Shown: positions 48,521-60,444, counted from the first letter of the stretch. The stretch: 64,000 nucleotides of DNA from Diospyros lotus (GCF_014633365.1 NC_068339.1:31195316-31259315), one strand, 5' to 3'. The notes: generated from the sequence alone by a model not told the origin. Numbers and translations are program-made.

Positions 48521-50330
48521 GCCCGCAGACTCACCCAGATCTCTTGTTTGAGTTTGGTCCTATGCCTTTTTGGCTAGACCCAACTTCTTGGTTAATCTGG
48601 AGTCTAGGTCTCCCAGCAAACTTGGATGTCTAGTAGGAATCACGTGCCGAACCACTGGCCAAACCCAGATCCCCTGAAGTAAACTGGCTTAAGGAAGGCG
48701 CAAAGAGTGATGGAGCGACCATATGACAGTTTTGACGTGATTTCACTCACTAGAGTTAAGTCGCTAGATCGTAATCTGGTGTCGATGACCATGAGCTGGC
48801 CCAAGATCACTAGAAGATTTGATGCCTATGCCCGTAGACTCACCCAGATCCCTTGTTTGAGTTTGGTGCTATGTCTTTTTGGCTAGACCTAACTCCTTAG
48901 TTGATTTGGTGCCTAGGTCTCCCGGCAAACTCGAATGTCTAGTACTAATCCTGTGTCGGATCACGGGCCAAATCCAGATTTCCTATGGTAGACCAACCCT
49001 GAAAGACTAACATGGAGGACACAATAGCCAGTGCGCTATGATCCGTCCTGGGATCAGTAGATGTTCTGAAGCCTATGCTCGTAGGCTCACCTGGATCCCT
49101 TGGTTGAGTTCGATACTATGCCCCCAAGCTAGACTCAGCTCCTCGGTTGATCTGGCGTCTAGGCCTCCCGACAAACTCGGTCCCTGGTTAAGAATCCAGC
49201 AGTGAACCCTATCCCAAAGGTCAAGTCGCCTAGTGGCAATCTAGTGTCAATGACTATGAACCAGCCCGATATCACTAGAAGATCCAACATTAATGTCCGC
49301 AGGCTCACCCAGATCCCTCGTTTGAGTTCAGTGCTATGCCTTTTAGCTAGACCCGACTCCTTTGTTAATCTGGCGCTTAGGTTTCCCGACAAACTCGCAT
49401 CATTGGTAGGTATCTCACGCTAGACCACTGGCCAAACCCAGATTCCCTAAGGTAGACTGGCCCTAGGAAGGTGGGAAAGAAGTGAAGCGACCACATGACA
49501 GCTCTAACATGATTTTGCTCCCGATGGTCAAGTTGCCTAGTGGCAATCTGGTGCCGATGACAATGAACTGACCTAATATCACCAGAAGATCCAACACTTA
49601 TGCCCACAAGCTCACCCAGATCCCTCGTTTGAGTTCTGTGCTATGCCTTTTGGCTAGACCCGACTCCTTGGTTGATTTAGCACCTAGCTCTCCCGGCAAA
49701 CTCGGATATCTAACACGAATCTCATGCCGGACCACTAGCCAAACTCAGATTTCCCGATGTAGACGAGCCCTAGGAAGGCGGGAAAGAGGTGAAGTGACCA
49801 CATGACAGCTCTAACATAATTTCACTCATTGGAGTTAAGTCGCCCAGTCGTAATCTAGCACATATGACCTCAAACTGACCCGAGATTTTCGGTTGATCCG
49901 ATACCCTTGCCCGCAAACTCATCCAGATCCCTCATTTTAATTCATTGCTATGCATTTTGGCTAGACCTAACTCTTCGGCTGATCTGGAGTCTTGGTCTCC
50001 TGGAAAACTCGGACGCTCGGTAGGAATCTCTAACCAAACAGTGGGCCAAACCTAGATTCCCTAAGGTAGACCATCCACAAAAGACGGGCATGAAGGACGC
50101 AATAACAAGTGTGCCATACCTGTCCTGGGGTCACCGGATGCTCCGACACCTATGTTCCTAGGCTCACCTAGATCCCTTGATTGAGTCAGGTGCTATGCTC
50201 CCAAGCTAGACCTGACTCCTTGGCTGATCCGGCGCTTAGGCCTCTCGGCCGACTCGTATGCTTAACAAGAATCTTGTGTCAGACCTGGGGTCAAACCTCG
50301 ATTTCCTATGGCAGACGATCTCGTAAGAGG
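48516..50330. repeat. Tandem array in the 3' untranslated part of element E
   Basis: A landmark like GCCCGCAGACTCACCCAGATC recurs at 48521, 48830, 49077, 49295, 49602, 49909 and 50154. The spacings are 309, 247, 218, 307, 307 and 245, so there are two unit lengths of about 307 and about 220-247 bp. Units share GGCTAGACC(T/C)(A/G)ACTCCTTGG and CTCCCGGCAAACTCGG. No coding potential is evident. Tat/Ogre elements are known to carry such arrays downstream of their coding region. Confidence 0.88.
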
Positions 50331-50743
50331 AAGGAGGACGCCCCTAGAAGGTTTTCCCCTTGGAGAATACGTGTTTGCACTCAAGACATCTCACGAAGGC
50401 TTGACGATGAGACGTCCCCCAAACCAGAACACTAGGAGAGCTTGAGGTCTCAACAAGGGTTCCATGATTTAAACCGGGGATGCAACACTCATTCCTCGTG
50501 ATGAATGGTTCTTGAATAAGGGTCATGAAGGGGAGTAGAAGACGTCCGATTGAACAAGTAGTTAAAGAAAAGCCTAAATTTAAAGCATCCTAACTCCACA
50601 ACAGGAGAGTGTCGTATGCATAATGGGTGATGAAGAAATTACCACAGGAGGCAAAAACCAAGCTACCAGTAGTGCATCTCTATGCCACCCTTAATTCAGT
50701 TGATATTTTACTCTTTAATTTTGTCTAAAGACAAAACAAAAAA

Positions 50744-50755
50744 GAGTGGGGGCAA
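50744..50755 (+). other. Polypurine tract of element E
   Basis: AAGAGTGGGGGCAA-type purine run just ahead of the 3' LTR (TGTGCC at 50760), as required for plus-strand priming. Confidence 0.75.
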
Positions 50756-50759
50756 TTAT

Positions 50760-51896
50760 TGTGCCATGAAAAATTGGGAGGAGAAAAATGAGGAATTTTA
50801 AATAAAAAATAAAAAATGAAGGCTCACGGCAAAAGTCTTGCCACGAAGTGGCCTCGCGGCAAGAAGCTAGCCCCAAGTGGCCTTACGACAGCCTTGCCAC
50901 GAGCTGCCTCGAGACTAGAGGCTGGCCGGGCCAGCCTCACGACAACCATGCCGCCAGTTGCCTCGCGGCTAGAGGTTGGCTGTGAGGGCCAGCCTCACTA
51001 CAACCTTACTGTGAGCTACCTCATAACATCCTTGTGGCAAACGCCCTTCTCGATGAAACCTAAGCTCCATTAAGCAATCACCACTTGTCAGGACCATGTA
51101 TCTTTGAGAATCGTGCCCTATAAATACCCAGTTACAGGACATTGAAAAGGACTTCCGATTTTGGTAAAATTTTGACACATTGATTGCATTTTTACTGTTT
51201 TCGTGGATAGTTATCGGGATCGATATTGACTTAGGCATCAGAGAGTCATTGCGAACAAGGATTCTCATGAGCCTTCTAACCCATTTTTGAGTGTCAACAT
51301 GACAATATCCCTGCAGCGAAGTCAAATCCTTACGCGAGCCCTTGTAGCGGAGTTAAATCCCTGTGACAAGACCTTGTGGTGAAGGTAAATCCTTGCTACG
51401 AGACCTTGTGGTGGAGGTAAATCCTTACGGAAAGACCTTTTAGTGAAGGTAAATCCTTGTGGCAAAGTAAAATCTTTATGACGAGACCTTGTCGTGGAGG
51501 TAAATCCTTGCAGCGAGACCTTGTGGAAAAGGTAAATCCTTGCGGTGAGACCTTATGACGGAGGTAAATCCTTGAGGTGAGACCTTGTGGAAAAGGTAAA
51601 TCCTTTCAGCGAGACCTTGTGGTGAAGGTAAATCCTTGTGGCGAAGTCAAATCCTTGCGGCGAGACTGTTGTGGCGAGGGCAAAATCCTCACGACAAGAG
51701 TCTTTAGGTAAATGAGCTTAAGGCAAGATCCTTGCGGCTAGACAGATCCTTGTGGAAAACACCCTTGTAGCGAGCATCCTTATAGCAAACTTCCTCGCAA
51801 AAACTTCTCTCACAGCAACCTTACTTCACCCGACACTAAGCTCGCATGGACCCCACATTATAAATTTTAATTATTGTATTTTTGGCTGCAACAACA
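50760..51896 (+). mobile_element. 3' LTR of element E (1137 bp)
   Basis: It starts TGTGCCATGAAAAATTGGG and ends GCTGCAACAACA. A TATAAATACC box lies at 51119-51128. It shares the minisatellite of about 31 bp (51312-51690) with the 5' LTR. Divergence from the 5' LTR is visibly high. Confidence 0.88.
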
Positions 51897-52379
51897 GTTA
51901 TTCAAAGTACACTTTTCATATTGGAAACCCCTATGCATGCATTAATAAATCCAGGATCTACACATTCTTTCATATAGCATGCATTGGTTAGGGGAATGAC
52001 AATAGAAACTGAACCCTTTGGATGTTTAATGATAATCTCCACACCTATACGAAAGACTATGGAAACCACAAGACAAATTGAGAATTGAGAATTGCGAGAT
52101 TAAAGTAGGTGACAAAAAATTTCAAGTTGATTTGATATTGCTGGAGGCGAATGATTTTGATGTCATCATAGGGATGGATTTCTTGTCTAAGTATGGTGCC
52201 AATGTGGATTTCCAAAAGAAAATGGTAATCCTAAGGAATGACGGAGAAGAACTAGTTAGGTTTCGGGGACAAGGTGACCCTGAGAAGAGGAAGATAATTT
52301 CGGCACATAAAGCAACGAGATTGATGAACAAAGGAGCATATGGGTACTTAGCTAGTGCTCGATTAGTGGAAAAGGAAAC
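51897..52379 (+). pseudogene. Protease region of element C
   Basis: It reads STLFILETPMHALINPGSTHSFI then a TAG. The retropepsin Asp (usual IDPGST) is Asn at 51948-51950, a G-to-A change that should abolish cleavage. A second open stretch (52078-52410) carries VDLILLEANDFDVIIGMDFL, DFQKKMVI and VRFRGQGDP, the C-terminal protease blocks seen also in element D. The frame ends where element G's LTR begins (TGTAACGCCCC at 52380). RT and integrase of C are not in the window. Confidence 0.88.
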
Positions 52380-53525
52380 TGTAACGCCCCATTTTCCAAT
52401 TATACAATGAAGCTAAATATAACCTAATAATACCCATGGGCGTTATGGGAAACTCTTACCAACGAAAGCAAAGGATCGAACCTGAAATTAAGTGAATAGG
52501 GTTGATAGCATGCATATTTATACCATATTTTGGCATTTCCACCTCACTCTTATTAGGCCATTTGAAGTAATTTTTGCTGATATTTCATTGTTTCTATTTT
52601 ATTATGCTTCAAATTGTCCTTGCACTATTTTCTATCTTACCTCTACTCTATGGATCCAGGCTTTAGGGAATATTGGATGGGCTAGAGAAGTGGCTCAACT
52701 AAAGGAGCTTGGGCCTACTTTCAAGGAGCAGACTTGGGCTACTCATTGTGCTGTTTTTGGGCTCACTTGTTTTCTGTTGGGCTAGGCCCAACCCTAGCCT
52801 TCCTAGCCTTTCCTTTCTTGGCCATGTATTTAAGGCCTCTTAGCATTAATTATGAGAGAGGAGTAGAGAGGAAGAGAGGAGAGAATAGAGAGGATTCTGC
52901 CCGTTTTTGGTTGTTGTAGCATTTTTCTGTTTTCTACATCTTTTGTTCCATTTTGTTTTCCTTGCCGTAATGATAGGCTAGAGCATTTGTAACCGGTTGT
53001 GTGTCTTGAATCCATGTGGAATTTGAGTCCCGGATGAGCTACAAGAATCTGGTTTGTTGTTTGTTTCTTATTCATTTCTATTTGGTTTAGTTTGGGCAGA
53101 TTTATGAATGCATGGAATTCATGGCAGGTTTGTGTGAATTTGCATGGTTTCATTTTCTGTTAAATGCTTAAGAGAGCAGAATGTTATAGCCGGTTGGTAT
53201 AACATCTAGGAAATGAATATTATGTGCTTGAACGGTTGTTCTTGCATAGGTCCGGATAGGTTGAATAGAGAGTGAATGGCTGCATTTTGTTTACAAGAGA
53301 TTTCTGTATTCATTTTGTTGTTCCAATCATTCTAATCCTTGGACGGTTGTTGAGGATGCTTTGAGTTTGTTATCCGGATATCAAAACATCTAGCAAGCCA
53401 AGGTATATAGGTTGGACGAGGAAGATTTCACATAGGAGACAAATACACAGCCGGTTGCATATCTTTTACTGATTTTTCATCCATCTTTATCTTTCTGTTT
53501 TGCCAATTAGTTTTCTGTCAAAACA
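52380..53525. mobile_element. LTR of element G (provisional, 1146 bp)
   Basis: It starts TGTAACGCCCCATTTTCC directly in the protease of C and may end CTGTCAAAACA at 53525. The next bases are a run of nine C (53527-53535), a possible polypurine tract on the minus strand, which would make this a 3' LTR of a minus-strand element. Against that, a plus-strand TATTTAAGG (about 52827) followed by GA-rich sequence looks like a plus promoter. The other LTR is not in the window and no TSD partner for GAAAC is seen. Confidence 0.5.
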
Positions 53526-54827
53526 ACCCCCCCCCTAAACAAACTGTTATTTGTATTGGTTCTCCTTGTTGGTAGAAGAAGGTGAGGCTCCTTGTGAGAA
53601 GATGACCTAGGGTGCACTTTGCTGCAAACTAGAGAAGAGATGCAAACATAGATCTCTAATTCTGGAGTGGTTCGATAGCCGGCCACACGCTTAGTACTGG
53701 ACTCAGGCAAGGGATCCAGGTTAGCCTACGAGCATAGCATCGGAACACATCAGGGAATCTAGGCGAGTTCAGGGTCCTAGCGTCAGATTATAATTCATCG
53801 AACCAGACCCCTTAGGAGTGGGCTTACCTTTATCTTTGTTGGCCTATTGCCACGTAGCTTTGTTGTTTCTCCACGTTGTGCTCAGGTTGTGACACTTGCA
53901 CTAGATCTTACAGCAAACACACTAAGATGTATTATTCATGAAACAATTTATAGGGTTAGGCATACCTTGCTTACTTTCACATCAAGGATTCCTTATTGGG
54001 AATATTAAAGGCATGCATATGTGCTGGATGGGATAGCCACTTCGATATTTTGTTTCGACGGTTTGGCATGCCTTGCCTACGTCTGCAACAAGAGAATGCT
54101 TGTATCTTCATTGCTTGATTTTCCTTCCCAAACATGTCCATCACAAAGGATCTAGGTTCAATCCAAGGTCCCCTGCCGAACTTCTATCAGATGTTTCGAG
54201 TTTGCTGGGAGGCTTAGCACCAAATCAACAGAGTTAATGTTGGCATGCATGCCTAGCACCGAACTCACGCAAGGGATCCAAGTTAGCTTGCGGGCATGGC
54301 GTCAGAACGCGTCTGAGGGTATAAGAAGGACTGGGCGATCACACCTGATCATAACTGAGTAGGCCTGCTTGGGAAGGGAGTTTGTGGTCCCATTGGGTCC
54401 TTTTCAGGCTTGTACGACGCAAGGGATCTAGGTTAGACCTATCATTTCCCACCGAATTACCACCGGTTGTTCCAAATTAGCCGGGAGGCTTAGCATCGGA
54501 TCCACCAAGGAGTCAAGGTTAGCCCGCACACTTAGCATTGGGATCGAGCAAGGGATCCAGGTTAGCTTGCGGGCATGGCATTGGAACGCAATCGGGATTC
54601 CAAGAGGGTATGCGGTCCTAGCGCCAGATTACCATTTGTCAGGCTAAACCTTTCAGGACTTGAACTTTTTCTTACCTTACCCGACATGGCTCCATTGAGT
54701 TTGGGGAGTATCACTGCCCATCCTGATTCCTCGCCATAGTTCCTTCATCACATTTCATAATAGCTATACATATATACATATATGCATGATGCATGGGGAA
54801 TTTACATGATTTGTCTTATGAGATTGT
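53526..54827. mobile_element. Internal region of element G with repeats related to element E
   Basis: No gag or pol is seen. Units containing GCAAGGGATCCARGTTAGC and TTGCGGGCATGGC recur near 53708, 54252 and 54548, with partial ones near 54150 and 54420. They are the reverse complement of the array units of element E (GCCCGCAGACTCACCCAGATC). G may therefore be a relative of E in the opposite orientation. Confidence 0.5.
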
Positions 54828-57277
54828 TGTTGGTTCCTAATGATGGCAAATATATCCCAAGAGGGGGGGTGAATTGGGATTAGGTAGATTTTCAATAATT
54901 TAAAACTTTGATTGTTGGTAGAATACTAGGTTTCAAAATATAAGCTATATGTTTCGAAATAAAACTTTCTGTTAAGTAGGTTTCGAAACCTACTATATAT
55001 GTTTCGAAATATAGCTCACTGTTTTACAAGTTTCGAAATATGAAATGTATGTTTTGAAATCTACTTCACTGTTTTGCTTGATTCGAAATCCTTTACCTAG
55101 TATTTCAAAATAACGATCTTTGGAAAAGATTATTCATATATTTAAGAGTATACCAAAGATGTTTGTATATCAAAGATATGTTTTCTATGTATATGTATAA
55201 ACTTGTTCTCAAGAAAACTATTTTAGACTTTGATAACAAAACTTATGCAAGCATGTACAATAGGAAATAGTGATACATGAAAGCTAAAGAACACTTTGCA
55301 CACAAGATATATAGTGGTTCGGCACCCGCCTACTCCACTACCTTCAAGCTTACCCACTTGAAGAATTTGCAATCCCAATAACTTTTACTAGTGATCACCA
55401 CAACAAGCGTTTTACCATGGTTCACCCCAAAACCTTACAAAGTGAGTTTTTACGGGCTCAACTCAAACCTAGCACCAAGTGAGTTTTAGGCTCAACTCAA
55501 ACCTTACACCAAGTGAGTTTTAAGGCTAAACTCGAACCTTCGACACAATGAGTTTTAGGCTCAACTCAAACCTTTACAACATAATGAGTTTTAGGCTAAA
55601 TTCAAACCTTTACAACATTTACAAGATAATAAACGTTTTATCTTTTACAACCCAATGAGTAATAAATGCCTTACCAAATGGTTGTACAAACCTCTTAACT
55701 TGAGGTGAGGAAAGCTGGAGGATGATACTCGTTGTTTGCACTTGCTTCTTCTTTTTCACATCACATTGCACATATAGGAATTGATGAATGGATCCTCTTT
55801 GAAAGCTTGTCAAACGGATTTAGATCACATGTGCTTGTGTGTGTGTCTTTAGTGTGTGTTCACTTGTTGTCTCTCAATCTATCTCTATCCATCTCTTCTT
55901 GTCTTCAAATACCTGCTGTTTATACCAAGATATAGAAATCTGGCCGTTTATAGCCGTTAGAGACAAGACAGGAAAGTAGGTTTTGAAACATACATAAGAG
56001 GTTTCGAAACATCACATAAATGCACTAAGGTTTCGAAACATAAACAACAGGTTTCGAAACATACAAGCTTCCAGCTAGATAAAGCACTTAGAGACAACAG
56101 ATAGTGGGAGACAAAGCCTTATGCCCACTTTGAGTATTTAATAAGCACTCACATTCAAATTCAAATTTGAATCTCTTAAGCATGGAGAATGCATTAAAAA
56201 AATACTTTGAGAAGCATTTAGATAAATACAAAAATGCAGAACAAATGCATCTCGATTTTCAAATGAATCTGCTGACAGAATGTCAGAGGTTTCGAAACAT
56301 GACATGATAGGTTTCGAAACATACCTCTCTAGAAATGAGGTTTCGAAACATGATATATATAGGTTTCGAAATATACCTCTCTGGAAATGAGGTTTCGAAA
56401 CATGATATGGAGGTTTCGAAACATAGTTCAAAACCTGAATTGAAAACACATACAATGCAGAGATGTTTCGAAATAGCATACACTGAAAACATTGAAAACC
56501 TTTTCAAAGGGGTTTCAAAAAATGCATGGAAACATGACAGAGTTTCAGAAACATTTGCTTGAAAGCACAATCCACAGCATGCATACATCACAACATGTCC
56601 TCATTTTATTTTATTTTATTTATATTTTATCTCCATTTACTTTAATACATAAATGTAAATAACGAAGTACCCCCTATTTGGATTCAATAAAAATATCTAG
56701 AAAATCAAAATCCAAAACACTAAGAAAGTAGATTTTGGGTTTTAGTACAAACTTACGATTTTGCGATTTAACCACCTCTAAAATATATACTTTCTATTTA
56801 ATGAAAAAATCATTAAAAATCGTTTTAGAACTAATGAATGTTAGATATCAAAATACCGGGAGTTAGTTTTCTAAAAAGAAAACATTATCTTATACCTCTC
56901 CTTATAAGGTGCTAACCTTCCAGACTTAGTCAAAAACAGGGTTTTCATTTTCACAAAGTAATACATGATATTGAAATTGATATATATTGAAAACCACATA
57001 CTTGACTCATGACTTAGGGATTAAACCAATATATGTTTTTCATCATTAAAACTATTGTACAAAAAGTACAACAACAATTGCCCTTTTTCACAAGAATACA
57101 AAAAGGGATATATTCTTTTATTCATTTTGAAAATGATACAGTGTATGACAAAACTTTAAAAAGAGAATACAATTCGTCCCAAAATTGGGAGGTACTCCCC
57201 GAGATGTACCGCCCCTGACATTCTACTTGTTGCCTCTCTTAGCAACGTCTGTAACATGCATGTTTTAGGTCCCAACA
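54828..57277 (-). mobile_element. Copia-like LTR, minus orientation (provisional)
   Basis: On the minus strand it begins TGTTGGGACCTAAAACATG and ends GGAACCAACA. Near its end is CCCAATTCACCCCCCCTCTTG, typical of the U5 end of SIRE/Maximus-like copia LTRs. No PBS follows, so a solo LTR is likely, but the flanks (ATTGT and CTTCA) do not match as a TSD. It has many GGTTTCGAAACAT-like motifs at 54930-55120 and 55975-56545. Confidence 0.5.
55975..56545. repeat. Dispersed GTTTCGAAAC motif cluster
   Basis: A dozen or more copies of AGGTTTCGAAACAT or variants, with further copies at 54930-55120. The core GTTTCGAAAC is a perfect 10-bp palindrome around TCGA. Confidence 0.9.
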
Positions 57278-57301
57278 CTTCATGACTCTGTAAGGTCTTT
57301 T

Positions 57302-59489
57302 TGATTGATGTTAAAAAAATGCAATATTTGTTATGTTTTTATTACCTCCTAATCCATTTGATCGACTTAAAATCTCCAAAATTGCTTGTTGCAGCCCAAA
57401 AGAAGGAAAAGAGATGAAAGAATGACTCATACTCTCCAAAAGCATGATTGAAAGAGGAATAAAAAGTCAAGAAATAAAGGTGTCCTAATGAAAGTCAAAG
57501 CCATTCGAATGAGTCTTCAAAGGTATTCAAATATGAAGCAAAACAGAAGAGAGCTACTCAAACATTCGAATAAATTATTCAGACATTCGAATATGCAAGA
57601 TATCGGGTATGTATTCAGATGAGCTTGGCCTAATTCGAATAAGAAGTAACAAAAATCAAGATCTCCAGATAAGATTGTGCATATTCGAATGAAATCCAAG
57701 TCATTCGAATGAGCCGAGCATGAGAAGAAATTCGGATGAACACATCGTTTGGAAGCAGTGAAGACATATTCGAATGAAATCCAAGTCATTCGAATGAGCC
57801 GAGCATGAGAAGAAATTCGGATGAACACATCGTTTGGAAGCAGTGAAGACATATTCGAATAAAAGCCAAGTCATTCGAATGAGCCGAGCATGAGAAGAAA
57901 TTCGGATGAACACATCGTTTGGAAGCAGTGAAGACATATTCGAATAAAAGCCAAGTCATTCGAATGAAGTTGAAGAAGAAAGGAAATCTATTCGAATGAA
58001 GGCTGAGTAATTTGAATAAGAAGCAACCCAAGGAATTCCATATTCGAATGCTCTCCAAGTCATCCGAATGCAATGAAGAAGTCAAGAGAAAAATTAGAAA
58101 TTCATTCGAATAAAAGTACTGTTGCATTCGAATGACCGAGAAAATCGCCGTGTAAGGAACAGTAAAGCATGAAATTCATTCGAATAGGACTAAAATTCAT
58201 TCGAATGAGCCAATAAGCCAAAAGAAACTCAGCAAGCATTCGAATGTCTCTGCTAGTCATTCGAATGAGCAGCCGAACAAAAATTCTAACATGCGCAAAT
58301 ACACGCGGTGGCTCTAAGGTAAATTCAACCAACTTTTTGAACAACTTTTCAACAAATGGTCCCCACTTCCATGCGCCATAAGCTTAAAAAGGGACCAACA
58401 TTCTTTGGAATCAGAGGTTGGCGAGTGCAGAAGATACTAAGAAAAACAATACAAGAAAGAAGAAGATCATTTTGAAAGCGGAGATTTTTCCTTTCCTTTT
58501 GTCTGTTTCTCCTATTTTTGTTCTTGTCTGTATTTCTTTCTTTGCGAATAGCACTTCAGTTACACTAGTTGTTCTTGCTAATTCTGAGCTCTGTATTACA
58601 AGTCCATTTTAATTTCTGCTTCAAGTTGTAGTTCGTTTCAGTAATCAATACAGCAGTAGTTTACCAAGTTCTTATCTGTTGTCTCAGTTTATTTCCTTTA
58701 CGAATCGTGTATTCATCTGTAGAGATTAGTTTTAGTCGTGCACTTCCTATGAAGATGTGTGGCTAATTCGATTCTTGGGTTAAGGCAAAGATGGTGCCCA
58801 AAGCCACTGATGAATCAATATAACAGAACTCCATATGTCAAAGTAACAAAAGCAAAAGCAGTTTGGGAAATATTATTAACGAAAACCTCAGGCTTGGATT
58901 GGTTCATACGCCTAACTTAGAGTCTCCATGCCATGTATGGGGGCTGCTTGACCTGGAAACGTTCTCATACCCAAGCCCCGAGCAATTATTTTGTCAAAAC
59001 ATTATTTATACACTGATTTATGATAGCTTCTTACCATAGAGTCTCCATGTCATGTATGGAGGTTGCTTGAACAAAGAGTTATCATCATCTCAGTAGTACA
59101 TTTAATGGTTGAAAACCCAAGCTATTTGAGCTGCTAGTTACATCACAAAAAGCTATATGGTGAATCAGTTGGGTTTGGCACCAGATTTGTCTTGACCCAA
59201 GATCTCTCCATTTCCAGATTACAATTATATCACATTTAGTTTGACCTCATTTCATTATTCCGTTAATCAAAAGAACTGGTGTGGTTATCTCCTTCCATGA
59301 GTAATCTCCCTGTGAGTCGACCCGGTCTTGCCCGGAAAAATTACATATAAATTTTCTGCTACAATCACACTCGTGCACTGGCGAGTCTAAACGCCTCATC
59401 CTATCTGTCAACATAATTAGTTGCTAAATCAGCTGAATTAGTGAAAGAAAAATACAAAAAGTGACAAATGCAGGGTGAGTGATGCAGCA
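57302..59489 (+). mobile_element. 5' LTR of Athila-like element F (2188 bp)
   Basis: It begins TGATTGATGTTAAAAAAATG, ends GTGATGCAGCA, and is followed by a PBS and gag. It carries many CATTCGAATGAG motifs (57500-58270), including a tandemly repeated block of about 92 bp at about 57680-57960. It is related to the solo LTR at 40285-42066. The left flank is a T-rich pentamer; its TSD partner is beyond the window. Confidence 0.88.
57680..57960. repeat. Tandem repeat of about 92 bp in LTR F
   Basis: Three near-identical copies of a unit contain GAGCCGAGCATGAGAAGAAA and AACACATCGTTTGGAAGCAG, starting near 57711, 57803 and 57887. Near-identity suggests recent amplification. Confidence 0.88.
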
Positions 59490-59494
59490 AATTT

Positions 59495-59511
59495 TGGCGC
59501 CGTTGCCGGGG
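59495..59511 (+). other. PBS of element F
   Basis: TGGCGCCGTTGCCGGGG, the standard Athila/Tat primer-binding site, beginning six bases after the LTR end. Confidence 0.92.
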
Positions 59512-59601
59512 AGATTAAGGTAAGCCAAATAATCATCCCTAGTCCTTTTTCTTTTTACTTCTGTTCTTTAATTTCTCTTCTCTGTCTGTTTGGTTTGGTG
59601 T

Positions 59602-60444
59602 ATGAGACTTAGATCCGGTAGAGTGGTTGAATAAGTGTTACATTCAGAAAGTACTCCATCTGATTTTGAGTTTTCATTGCCACACTCATTTATGGCTCAA
59701 CCAAACAACATGTCTGAACATGGGAGTGACCATGGCGATCCTGATCCTGTTGATCAGGAATTGATTAGACCTCTTAGAGAGTACCTTCACCCTCCAAGAC
59801 AGACAACACCCTCGTGTATCATCCTTCCCATAAATCACCATAGGTTCAATTTCAAACCTGGCACAATCCAATTGTTGCCCACATTCCATGGTATGGATTC
59901 TGAAAATCCATACACTCATATGAAGGAATTCGAGGAAGTGTGTAGCACTTGCATGGATCATACAGTAAATGAGGATGTTGTAAGGTTAAAACTTTTCCCA
60001 TTCTCACTAAAAGATAAGGCAAAAATGTGGTTAGGCACTCTCCTACCTAGATCTATAGGAACTTGGAGAGAAATGCAAGCAACTTTTTTGAAAAAATATT
60101 TTCCTGCCAACAGAACCGCTACTCTTCAAAGACAAATCATGAACTTCGCCTGTAAATCAAGTGAAAATTTTGCCCAAGCATGGGAAAGATTCAAAGATCT
60201 TCTCCACACTTGTCCGCACCATGCCTTTGAGCAATGGCGAGTGGTCAGTTTCTTTTATGACTCACTCACGCCCCAATTAAAAATGTTGGTTTCTACAATG
60301 TGTAATGGAGAATTCTATGAGAAAACTCCAGAAGAAGCGTTTCACTTCTTTGACACATTGGCTGAAAATACAAGAAATTGGGAAGCTGGCCCAACATCTT
60401 CATTTGATCTAAGGGAAAATCCACAACCGAGAGGTAGATACTAG
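59602..60444 (+). pseudogene. gag of Athila-like element F, two nonsense codons
   Basis: An ATG at 59602 opens a ten-codon frame (MRLRSGRVVE) closed by TAA at 59632-59634. The same frame continues and the next ATG is at 59692 (MAQPNNMSEHG). The retrotransposon capsid domain is clear: FHGMDSENPYTHMKEFEEVC near 59885-59945, AKMWLGTLLP near 60020-60050, TWREMQATFLKKYFP near 60062-60105, then FEQWRVVSFFYDSL. TAG at 60442-60444 ends the frame before the nucleocapsid zinc knuckle. Gag would form virus-like particles in the cytoplasm (family knowledge). Both stops sit where a C-to-T change would create them, so this copy looks recently disabled. No frameshift is seen. Confidence 0.93.

Larger units (their letters stand above)
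39333..51896 (+). mobile_element. Element E: non-autonomous Tat-like LTR retrotransposon with gag only
   Basis: The two LTRs start TGTGCCATGAAAAAT (39333 and 50760) and end near AACAA(T/C)A (42279 and 51896). A PBS of TGGCGCTG type follows the 5' LTR and a polypurine tract precedes the 3' LTR. Inside there is only a gag-like region and large tandem arrays; no RT or integrase similarity was found. Three solo LTRs are nested in it; without them it is about 6.5 kb. The flanks ATTGT and GTTAT are only weakly similar, consistent with an old TSD. This is a TR-GAG-like architecture. Confidence 0.8.
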
